This document shows, piece by piece, positions 21,973 to 31,350 of a DNA stretch of 64,000 nt. Each line of letters starts with the position of its first letter. The first letter of the stretch is position 1. This stretch comes from Ichthyophis bannanicus (taxonomy: Eukaryota > Chordata > Amphibia > Gymnophiona > Ichthyophiidae): NCBI GenBank assembly GCA_033557465.1, contig CM066035.1:908517309-908581308 (forward strand), read 5' to 3'. A program made the translations under genes and the position numbers. Under the pieces are notes generated by a model. That model saw nothing but the letters and a program-made list of their open reading frames with translations. It did not search any database and had not been told where the DNA came from.

Positions 21973-22158
21973 ATGGTGACACGATTGAGAAAGCCTGCTT
22001 TCACCCGCAGGGAGCTGTGCCACCTTGCAGGGCTGATCTGCACTAGGCAGAAGAAGCTTTTCCCTGGCTCCTCCAAGCGGCAGGACCTCGAGCACGTAAG
22101 GAGGGCCTGGGACCGCGTCACGAGGCGGTATAATCGTCTTGCTGACTACCCACGTGAG
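21973..22158 (+). CDS. Myb/SANT-like DNA-binding exon (H2)
   Basis: The 62-codon exon starts at ATG 21973 (MVTRLRKPAFTRREL). It encodes a helical region with RAWDRVTRRYNRLADYPRE, which resembles the Myb/MADF-like domain of Harbinger accessory proteins that bind element ends and help import the transposase. It ends at a consensus donor, GAG|GTAAGT. A PLE relic interrupts the intron 40 bp later. No downstream exon was found. It differs clearly from the H3 Myb-like protein, so this may be a second type of Myb gene or another element. The alternative is a fragment of a host trihelix-type gene. Confidence 0.5.
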
Positions 22159-22197
22159 GTAAGTGTATGGGGACAGGTCAGTATATCCATATACATA

Positions 22198-22583
22198 CCT
22201 CCAGTAAAAAACGTGGATTGCAATGAAGGAATGTGTGATATTATAAGCTTTATTAATAAACCCACTTCAGCCACTGGCCCGACACTGGCCGTGTTTCGAA
22301 GAAACCTTCTTCAGGGGCTTAAATGGCTGTATTTGTGTGCTACTCATATAAAAATATCGCTTATATTGTTGTAACAATAAGAAACCTGTCCAAAATGGCT
22401 CGTGTACCCAAATGGCAGTGTTCAATTACTGATGAGCACTAATCCAGATGTAGCCATGGTAGACAAAAAGCAAATGCTTCAAAATGTGCCACAAAGGTCA
22501 GATGAAACACCTGTTCCTTCGTTGCAATCCACGTTTTTTACTGGGTGTCTGTTGCACGTGGATTCGTGCCTGGTTGTTGGACC
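22198..22583 (-). mobile_element. PLE relic with terminal inverted arms
   Basis: A perfect 14-bp duplication TATCCATATACATA flanks it at 22184-22197 and 22584-22597. Arms of about 32 bp (CCAGTAAAAAACGTGGATTG and its complement near 22523-22546) enclose most of it. The centre carries CCCCTGAAGAAGG...GAAAC on the minus strand (22285-22318), the hammerhead-like signature of PLE ends. No coding sequence remains. Confidence 0.6.
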
Positions 22584-22689
22584 TATCCATATACATATCC
22601 AGTGTTGATTGTAGCTGTGTATGCTGTTGTGTGTAGGCATTCTATTTCATTTATGTTTTGTAGTTAAACTCACGTGATATACTGCCTAT

Positions 22690-23665
22690 TTATCACATCA
22701 AAGCGGTTTGCCCTATCCCCAGGAGGCTAAGGACCTGATCACAGAGGTCCAGTTGTCAGCCTGGTGTTATGGCAGTTGCTGCTGTTGATGTGTTAAAATC
22801 CACCCTAACACTAGGAGCCCCTAGATCTTCCTAAAGAGGTCTGGTAAACAGCATGCTGATATGGTAGGTTCTGCAGTTGCAGGGTCACACACCTGCCCTA
22901 CCCCCAGGAGTCCTGAGACCTGTTCAAAATGGTCTGCCAGTCACCCTGGTGATATGGTTGTGTGTGCATTTGCAGGTTAAAACATCTGCCTACTCCCAGG
23001 AGTCCCGAGACCTGTTCAAAATGGTCTGTCAGTCACCCTGGTGGTATGGCTGTGTGTGCATTTGCAGGTTAAAACATCTGCCCTACCCCCAGGAGGCCTG
23101 AGACCTGATCAAAGTAGTTTTTCAGCCACCCTGGTGGTATGGTTTATGTTGCTGTTGATGTGTTATAATCCACCCTACCCCCAGGAGTCCTGAGACCTGA
23201 TCAAAGTGTTCTGTCAGTCACCCTGGTGATATGGTTTATGTTGCTGATGAAGTGTGCTAAGACACCCTACCCCCAGGAGTCCTGAGACCTGATTGCAAAG
23301 GTGGGTATGACATCCAGAGATTGTGGTAGGTTATGCAGGGTCAGGTCACACATTTGCCGTATTCCCAGGAGGCCCAGACCTCATTACACACGTCTGTTAT
23401 GGATCCTGGTGGTATGGTAGGTGCACCTGTGGATGTGCTCCAAACCACCCCACCCCAAGGAGCCCTGAGACCTGATTACAAAGGTCTGTAACAAATCCAG
23501 ATATCATGGAAGTGTACGCAGTTTCAGGTCACACATCTGCCCACTCCCCTGGAGTCCCATACCTGATCGCAGAGGAACATTATAGATGCTGGTGTACGGG
23601 TACTTGAACCTGTTGGGGTTTCACAGCTCTGCCGTAACCCCTGACAGGATCACGGATGTTAATAG
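22690..23665 (+). repeat. 92-bp satellite, about 11 units
   Basis: The unit core CCAGGAG(T/G)CCTGAGACCTG recurs with starts near 22719, 22811, 22904, 22995, 23089, 23181, 23272, 23364, 23456, 23548 and 23640. Spacing is 91-94 bp. Units share CACCCTGGTG(A/G)TATGG. Divergence rises toward both edges, as in an array evolving by unequal exchange. It lies in the presumed intron after the Myb-like exon. Confidence 0.85.
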
Positions 23666-23747
23666 GCCAGCTAGGTGTGGTGGGCCATGCTCCTGTTATA
23701 GTCAGCCACAACTACCCTAATCACAGGTGGCCTTAGTCATGACCATA

Positions 23748-23838
23748 GATGCCCATCAGTGGTTTCCTGCCGAGATGCACATGCAGCGTGCAGCTGCTAT
23801 GCGTGGTGCATCTCGGCAGCCATCCCCTGATGGGCGTC
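23748..23838. repeat. 91-nt long hairpin
   Basis: TGCCGAGATGCAC at 23768-23780 pairs perfectly with 23806-23818. Outer arms GATGCCCATCAG and CTGATGGGCGTC pair with one mismatch or wobble. The shape suits a pre-miRNA or a tiny MITE. Expression is unknown. Confidence 0.55.
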
Positions 23839-24259
23839 CCTGGAGCGCTTAAGGAGCATGGGGCACCCACACACATGCCCTCTGCTGTCCTGTCTACCGG
23901 CACAGAACATGGGTTGGTTTAAAGGCATGTTTAATACAGTTACAGATGTGTATGGCACCTTCCCCTCCAATCAAGGAGGTCACCTCACATTGGAATTGGA
24001 GGGTACGTGTAAATATTTAGACAGTACAATCACTGGTCAACAAATCTTTACAAAAGTCATGTTATTGAAATAAAAATAGTCATTTCTTATCAATGTTCAT
24101 ATGCTGAACACGAATATGACAGTGAAATTGCAAAGTTGGCTCTAGTGTTTTTGTAATCCACAAGAATTAATGTTTACATCACGAAATGCATGTCAATAGT
24201 AAATATAATAGGCCTTCGGTTAATACCTGTAAAAAAACAAGTTATAGAATACTTCTTAG
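23839..24259. other. Unassigned sequence
   Basis: No gene is recognised. The final part is AT-rich and abuts the broken gene on the minus strand. TTGAAATAAAAAT near 24065 is on the plus strand and does not serve that gene. Confidence 0.25.
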
Positions 24260-25935
24260 ATTTTCACGCCTGTCTCTTGTACAGCTGTTCTGGAGCTTCA
24301 CTGGGGAGTGTCCAGCAGTAGTCAGCCAGCATTGTAGTGGACCATTTTCCCTGGTATTTGTGCTCCATCGTTGTGATATCCTGGTGAAAACATTCGCCCT
24401 GTTCATCACTAACCATACCACAGTTGTCAGGAAAGAAACTGAGATGGGAATCAAGGAAATGGACCTTTAAAGGCATATTGGAGCCATGTTTCTGATACTG
24501 CATCAGCATGTCGTCTACTAGTTCCTTGTAGTTTTCTGCCCTGACATTCCCAAGAAAGTTTGTTGACACTAGGCGAAAAGCATTCCATGCTTGTTTTGCA
24601 TCACCCTGCAGCAAGTTGTTGAACCAGTCATCTTTGAAGAGCTCTCGAATCTGAGGACCCACAAAACCCCCTCTTTAATCTTTGCTTCGCTGAGTCGAGG
24701 GAACCTTTCATGCAGGTATCGGAAAGCTGGCGCAGTGCGGTACATGACCTTCACAAAGTTTTTCATAAAATCTAGGTTGATGTGAAGGGGTGGTAGCAGG
24801 ATTTTGTGAACCTCAACCAGAGCTGGGTGCTGGATATTCCTCTCCCATCTATTACATTTTGTCTGTGATTCCATTCCTTCCGCAAGTAGTGCCAATCCCT
24901 TGGTCGGCTATCCCACGCACGTATGAAACACATGTATTTTATATATCCCTGCTGCAGTCCCATTAAAAGGGCAACAACCTTCAAGTCACCTTAGAGGTGT
25001 CAGCTGTACTTGTTATAGTTAATGGAAGTCAGTAGATACTTTAAGTTATCGTATGTCTCTTTCATGTGGACTTTAATATTATAGGTCTATTTCATAGAGG
25101 ATGCAATCACTTGCTAAAAATGTAAATGTTCCTCCAAACTAACGTCTTGGACAAGTTATCCCATAGGATGTAGAAACTTTTCAATTGTTCACATCAAAAA
25201 TTTTTTTTTTTTAAATTATTTATTTAATTTTTTATTTTTTAAGTATTTCTATTAAGATAGAACCAGGTCTCAGACAATTATTAGTACATATCATGGGTTG
25301 AAATCCCTTTTGTACTTGCTCAGCATCAATGACCACGGTTCAATTAGTTAGTTCCTAAACTTTAGCATTCTCTTGAGTTGAAAAATCTGATCTGTTAAAT
25401 ATCCAAATCCATAATAATATAATTGTGCCCAAGAATGCAACAAATAAATGGAACTTAACTTGCAGTTGGTCTCAAAAGTTGTTATCATTTGTATTTCTCA
25501 TTAAACTTTCCCCGACGCCACCAGTCGGTACCGCATTTGCGTTTCAAAATTGCTTCTTCAGGGGTCGAGTTTCATCAAAAACTTGTATAATGGCAACAGA
25601 AACTCTTTCCAGCGCTAGACTGTATGCCCAACATCGAGCTCGATGTTGAAAAGTTTCTACATCCTATGGGATAACTTGTCCAAGACGTTAGTTTGGAGGA
25701 ACGTTTACATTTTTAGCAAGTCTTTCATGTGGATGGCATGTGCTACTGGAATAGATGGAAGACGGTTTCCATTGTTCAAAAGCACAGCCTTCAGACTCAG
25801 TGCCGAAGAATCTATAAATAGTCTCCAGTCTTGTGGGTTATGAGTGAATTTTAAAGTATTCATGAGGCTTTCAATATCGGAACAGAATCCCAGATTACTT
25901 TCCTTTCCAACTGCGTATAGTACACTGCTGACGTC
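24260..25935 (-). pseudogene. Broken gene of a widespread uncharacterised family
   Basis: The order on the minus strand is WRLFIDSSALSLKAVLLNNG and PSIPVAHAIHMK (25.8-25.73 kb), a PLE insertion, TYDNLKYLLTSINYNKY, GDLKVVALL, WDSRPRDWHYLRKEW, PPLHINLDFMKNFVK, PRLSEAKIKEGV, GPQIRELF and SDEQGECFHQDITTMEHKYQ. I know this as a multicopy family in many animal genomes, probably transposon-derived, with no established function. There are frameshifts near 24850 and 24640, a missense-rich C-terminus and stops, so it is dead. Family identity comes from recalled motif patterns and should be checked by search. Confidence 0.65.
25070..25720 (-). mobile_element. PLE relic inside the broken gene
   Basis: A perfect 12-bp duplication TCTTTCATGTGG at 25058-25069 and 25721-25732 flanks it. 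The target codons are HMK, so the coding frame shows exactly where it inserted. Near-perfect inverted arms of about 75 bp lie at about 25110-25190 and 25645-25720. The centre has an A/T-rich part and a hammerhead-like CCCCTGAAGAAGC...GAAACGC...GUC-GGGG at 25510-25566 (minus strand). No protein is encoded. Confidence 0.7.
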
Positions 25936-27392
25936 AGATGGCTTCAGCAGCCGTCTGGCAGTAGCATTGCATTACAGCAGAAAATGATGTAATCAACTCT
26001 GGATGATGTGTACATGCTGGTATTATGCAATGTGATGTAATATTACATCATTCATGGCATATTTGGGATGTTGTTGATGCCCTACTGGATAAATTTACAC
26101 GGTGAAACATCACAAATGAGCTACATGCAATATCTTCAGAACGACAGCCAATACAGTTCCTCTAATGTTATAATCGTGTTCAGCTCACCAAGATACTACA
26201 GATTAGGGCCTTTTAAAGTCAGTAATGATTTCAATGTTGACCAGTGTTATTTACCATTGTGTAGACACTACAATGGAGGTAACATGTAACATAAAGGTAT
26301 TTTGGAACATCGTATGCTAGATATGTGTGTGTGGATGTGATGGGTGTGTGTTTCATTGGCGGAGGTAGTAGTGTTAATGTTTGTGTAGAGAATGTTGCCT
26401 GACTGCTCCTATGTTACTACAATTAGCAATGTCCTGAGGTCTCTGAGGATGCGTGTGAGGCCATCCAATGCCCTCAATCTCGGTGGTACATCTCTACATA
26501 TGTACAAATGTATATATGTAAAAAAAAAGTTTGTACATATGGCACAATGTCTCCCCCACAGACTGTGTATGTGAGCATGGGACATGTGTGTAGATCCCTA
26601 TGTGTATGCGTGGTAGACATAAGTAACAAACATGGACCGTCTCCACACACAGGTGTGGGGGCTGCCCATGTGCGTAGGCGTCTGTGTCCCATAGTGTCCC
26701 TGTGATGTGCCAATGTGGAGCGTGTCCCAAAAGCTATGGTCACATGCATGCTGTGTGCGATGTGTGGGCACCATATCTGATGCACCATGCTTGTGGGGCA
26801 GTAGGGGAAAAGGCTAGCAGCAGGTATGTGGCATGGAGGGTAAGATGGAATGCTGTACCCAGGAGCTGCACAGGGGGATAGCTCTTGAGGGTGACACAGG
26901 TCAATGCATGTCACGAGGATGAGCGTTGGGGGACTACAAGCGCTAGTGAACAGTGATCAGCTGACTGAAGCAAGCCACCTTTGTCTGCCTGTGCCCCATG
27001 CAAGCCTATGTGGGAAGACAGCCACGTATGCCCTGGTGTGGGCAGGGAGAATGGTCACACATGTGTGTCCAATGATGGAAAGTATATGGGGTGGGAGAGG
27101 GTGACAGATCCCTACAACTGCCATGTACCACCGTGAACATCTTCCTGGGCAATGGGAGAGGTTGGGTATACCCCCACTGATAGGTAGGGGGGTGACCACC
27201 TGCCTCAGTCCATGGCACACAGGGCATGATATGACCTATATGTGATGATAGGTGGCAGTACAGACACCTCACCCCTGAGGGGCATAGGTAGGCACATGTG
27301 GGCAGGGAGACAACATGAGGTGCAGGGTACATAGCGGACCACAGTGCCACACATTGGAAAAAAACACATAGGTTGTAATAGTTTGTGATGGA
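25936..27392. other. Unassigned and H3 left flank
   Basis: 25936-26300 has a GATGTAATATTACATC palindrome near 26030. From about 26320 the TG-rich Harbinger-type composition resumes. TGTACAAA.../TTTGTACA arms flank a short A-run near 26500-26538. No exon and no H3 terminal repeat was found here. Confidence 0.3.
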
Positions 27393-27406
27393 TTTATTTG
27401 TAATGC

Positions 27407-27624
27407 TCACATCCTCTGTGGCCAGCCACCTCGACCACGGCCCAACCCACCCCTCTGTTGTGGGACTGCTGGTGCAGCCTCTGGTGCCGGTGCTGGCTGC
27501 TGTATACGGGCTGCTATGGCCTCCTGGGCATCCGCAATATGGAGGAGCGCCCCTGCTATTGTGTCTGCTGTGTCCTGCAGCTGGTGGATCTCTTGGTGAA
27601 TGACCAACAGAGCCTGATGAGTGT
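27407..27624 (-). pseudogene. H3 Myb-like gene, exon 3
   Basis: The acceptor CTTGTGTCCCACCCACAG precedes ACACTCATCAGG. Joined in phase it gives E-DTHQALLVIHQEIHQLQ, a heptad-like coiled coil (residues IHQEIHQLQDTADTIAGALL), then a Pro/Ala linker and GGLGRGRGGW with a basic end. The stop is at 27407-27409 and AATAAA follows within 15 nt. A C-terminal coiled coil is common in Harbinger Myb-like proteins and probably mediates dimers or transposase contact. Confidence 0.65.
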
Positions 27625-28315
27625 CTGTGGGTGGGACACAAGGTGATATGTGAGATACCTGTTTCAACCCCCACCGTGACACATGCACATGTCAGGCATA
27701 TCCCACCAGATCAGTCTACAGAACAATCATGCATGCAACAACTAGCAACGCATGACCATGTTTAGATTTGTGTGTCCCATGAGACATTCTCATGTCTGGA
27801 AGGGGTCTTGATGAGGGGTCATGTGAATCACAGATCTCACACATGGCAAAGTGTTGCAGTTCAATTTGTCAATGCTTGATCTGCACACTGGTCATCTGAG
27901 ATAGGTCAGATGACGTGAGGGGTCATGGCACACACATACATATATCTGGGGGGCCCTCTTTTCTATAATGCTGGTGCACAGTACAGATTATGCTGACAAA
28001 CTATGCTGCATAACAATACCCATGGGGAGGTGTCAGTCAAGTAAGGTGTCTGGGTGACCTGGGATAGGTTCTTTCCGCTGTGTGCTTCCTTGGGATATAT
28101 GGCTGTGAACAGTTTGCGTGAGTCTGAGCCCCTCACACATGCTGACACCTGACAAGCCATGCTAAAGGAGGGTGGAAAGCACATGGCACAGAACCCCCCC
28201 CATACACACATAAGAAATGATCTGCTATGTTGCCAACATATTGTGGTGCACATGCAATCTCCTTCTGGATGTTGCGTCAGCCCCCATGGGGATTGTTGTG
28301 TATGCTGTTACCCAC

Positions 28316-28659
28316 CTTCGGCATCGTGCTATGCTGAGGCACTGTAGGCCTGCAGCTCCACCAAGATTGTAGCCATGCTTGTGGGAGGGGTTTCTGATGT
28401 CCCAAGTGCCTGCATGGGGTGGTGGTTCCCCTCCATCTCAGCACCCTCTAGAGCCTGTGAGTGGCTGCCAGTGGCCTCCACTGTAGCGGTGACATCCGGG
28501 GGGGGGGGGGGGTGTCCTCTGCCTCAGCCAGCACATTGGTTCCTGTTGTGCCTTCGCCATTGCTGGCGGTGTCCCCAGACATTGTGGCCTCTAGCCCCTC
28601 CCCATACTGAGGCCCTGCCACATCCTCCACCTCATGTGCCTCCATGGTCCTGTAGTCAC
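28316..28659 (-). pseudogene. H3 Myb-like gene, exon 2
   Basis: The acceptor TTTTTCCACAACCCAG precedes GTGACTACAGG. Its phase joins exon 1 as a Gly codon (PQT-G-DYRTMEAHEVEDVAG). The product is acidic (EGLEATMSGDTASNGEGTTG). A C13 run at 28499-28511 shifts the frame and a TAG lies near the end, so the copy is decayed. It ends at GAAG|GTGGGT (28316). Phases at both ends are 1, which supports the exon model. Confidence 0.6.
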
Positions 28660-30539
28660 CTGGGTTGTGGAAAAAGGTACACAGCACAGATAAGTTTGCA
28701 CAGTACACCTATGTACACCTGTGTAGTACATCCACCCCACAATCAATGTGTTGTCTGCCTGTCCCTACTGTTATTGCACCTACAATAGGGACAGCACAGG
28801 TGCCTACAGTGTGCTGTGCCTGGCAGGGGATGGGGGTGTAGCAGGCTCATTCCCTGGTGTAGCTGTGACACATGGGATGCGATGTGTGGGGGATGGTGTG
28901 TTGAGTGCCGTGCCCCCTATCTGCAGTATCAGATATGGACTGTCCACCTGACCTTGTCTGTGGCCTCATCAATACATGTGGCTGTGGCACATGTGGGAGT
29001 CCTGAGTAGGATTGTGTGCCGTCATTGTGTGTGTGAGCGATGTGCTTGCATTGCCCTGAGTGGCATGTACGTTAGGAGTTACAGGATGTGTCCATGTCAG
29101 CCAGACGTGTGTGGGGGCCCTCCACTTTGCAAGACACTATGCGGTGTGGGTGGACAGCTATCACATACTCCATGGGTGTGGTGGGGTATCTGGGAGGATG
29201 GGTGGAGCACTGCTGGGTATGGGGTTGCACAGTGTGTGGGGGTATGGGAATACGTATGTGGCACTGCGGGATATGTATATGGGCTGATCCCAGGTGTTGT
29301 GGGGGTTGTGCTATATGCATTTTGTATGGGTGTGGCGATGTACCGTCCAAGGTCTGGTGAGGGTGGGTGGGGTATCCCCACTTTATGTGGGCCCCGACAG
29401 AGTGTTAAGTGTATGACGTGTGTTATGTTTCTGCTGCCATTTCTTTGCATCTACATCATTAACCCCGTGTGTTAGGCCCTTCCCTGTCAATGGTCTGGGA
29501 TATGTCCCTGGATAAGTAGGTGCATACAGACGTCATATGTGTTTTGGTGGGGTGTGTGGGTACCCACAGGCCACTGTGTTCTGGGCTAGTTGTATGTCCC
29601 TCTTGTATGTCTCCCCCGATCTCAATATGTTCTGGGACTGGCTGCAGATGTATGATAACTGGCTGTGACCTATATGCCAGATACTATATTAGCAAGTAGA
29701 CCTCAGGGGGACAGACAACGCAGGCAGGTAATGAGGTACACACCCCAAATGGAGTGGGCACAGAACTTAATTAAATGTAAGCCCTCATAAGCCATATGTG
29801 AGGATGGAAAGCTAGACCATTCTGGGTATGGTTACTCCAGTGGTAGAGGCATCTGACCTCAGTTAGTCCCCCAACCACCCATCCTTAGGAGGAGGGGTAC
29901 TTAGAAGGACAGACCAGCCCTGTAATCGCATGAATTCTGCATACATTAGTGGCCAAACTTACCTATATGAAAGGTCCCAAGGGTCGAGCAGCACAGCCAG
30001 ACTTCACAGCACTAGAGAGCAACAATGTAGAGGTGATACCAGGAGTTTATCTGCATACTGTCAAATGATATCCCAATGTGGCTCGTTACTGTTACAGTGC
30101 TGCTCAGGTATGCTGTACTTCTCATTGATTACAATGGGATATCATTAGCCACTCCTCAAATAGGTCCTTTACATCACTGTTACATTGATGATTTGTGGTG
30201 CTGTAAATTGTTGATATGCAGCTTAACCCTCTGGGCTTTGCTTGTCTGTTGTCTGGACCATGGATGTATGCAGTGTTGAATCAGATATGGGTCTTGTCTG
30301 CCATGCCCCCTGCTTCACCATTGCTTTGCGCACCTCGAATATGCTCAGGACTGTGTCTATCATGCACACAGGTCCAGGTACCTGTCACACACACCCTGTA
30401 CCTACCCTGCCATGTGCTGCTGTGTCATCACCCCACAGTTACCTGTGTTAGGGCACACATGCCCTCAGGACATGGTCCCCTACCATTCCCCTCCATGTGC
30501 TACATGTGCTTGGGCGTGCCCTGTACGTGTGCTGCATAT
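28660..30539. other. Intron 1 of the H3 Myb-like gene (left part)
   Basis: TG-rich filler on the plus strand with no second gene. Long cysteine- and glycine-rich frames at 28816-29475 are compositional. A tRNA-like module lies at 29825-29877. Confidence 0.5.
29825..29877 (+). repeat. tRNA-like module in H3
   Basis: TATGGTTACTCCAGTGGTAG is a good D-arm/A-box match and is followed by an arm-like ATCTGACCTCAGTTAG. The B box is weak. Confidence 0.4.
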
Positions 30540-30840
30540 CTACTACTACTACTCCTACTACTACTACTAAGAATTTTATTGGGCACTACCAAGCGCACGC
30601 ATCACTGTGAAAGTGAACACACAAAAAGACAATCCCTGCTCAGTGGAGCTCATAATCTAAATAGACATAGTACTAACAGGTGCGGCAAGAGGTCTGGAGC
30701 AGGAGCAAGGAGTCAGGAACAAGGGAGACAGGACAAAGGTTGGTGGTAAGAAAACTTCTGAGAGGCAGACAGAAACATGCAATTTAAAAGTGGTGGAATG
30801 GGGAACAGCACACTCAGGAGCCAAAGGCAGAGGCAAAGAT
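30540..30840 (-). repeat. L2-type LINE 3' end in Myb intron 1
   Basis: A TACTAC tail is followed by AATTTTATTGGGCACTACC and CAATCCCTGCTCAGTGGAGC, the same 3' UTR as at 306 and 50020. Only the terminal 300 bp is present. Confidence 0.65.
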
Positions 30841-31350
30841 ATGAGCTATGAACCCAAGTGTGAGGAGGGGCAAGGCAGATGCCTGACGCCTAGACAAAGG
30901 GCGTTTATTCCAAGCGTAAAGAGCAGCAAGGTGTAAGGTGCATACCTACCTGTCTGTGGATGGGCGGTGTCCAGCGCTTCTGGCAGTCCACACAGGTAGA
31001 TGGGCCCAAGACGGTCTGCTAGCTCCTGCTCCAGGGGTGTGAGAGTTGGGGCAAAGGGGGCACCCCCACTGGTGCCCATGGCATGTTGCCTCTCAGCCAC
31101 CATATGTGCACGCACACCACACTTAATGTCATTAAATTTCTTTCTCAGGCTGTCCAGGTCCCTGGTTGGTCCCCCTGCCTGGGCTACGGCCTCCTGTACT
31201 TCCTCCAACATGTGTGTACGTGTTGCCACAGTGGTGCTGTTGCTCAGCCGGCCATAGAGCACCTCATACCGCTCCAACACACTGGCCAGCAGGATGTGTT
31301 TTTCTTGCTGACTGAATCTCACAGCCCTCCTCTGTTCCTCAGCTGGCACC

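Noticed and set aside
22690..23665. Regular repeats considered as a CRISPR array
   Set aside because: Repeats of 92 bp without unique spacers, in a eukaryotic genome; a satellite explains them.
27006..27674. 222-codon minus-strand frame
   Set aside because: Overlaps exon 3 of the Myb-like gene in another frame; the exon frame has the coiled-coil pattern and splice support.
28816..29475. 219-codon Gly/Cys/Val-rich plus-strand frame
   Set aside because: Composition follows the TG-rich strand; no domain, and it lies in the intron of the Myb-like gene on the other strand.
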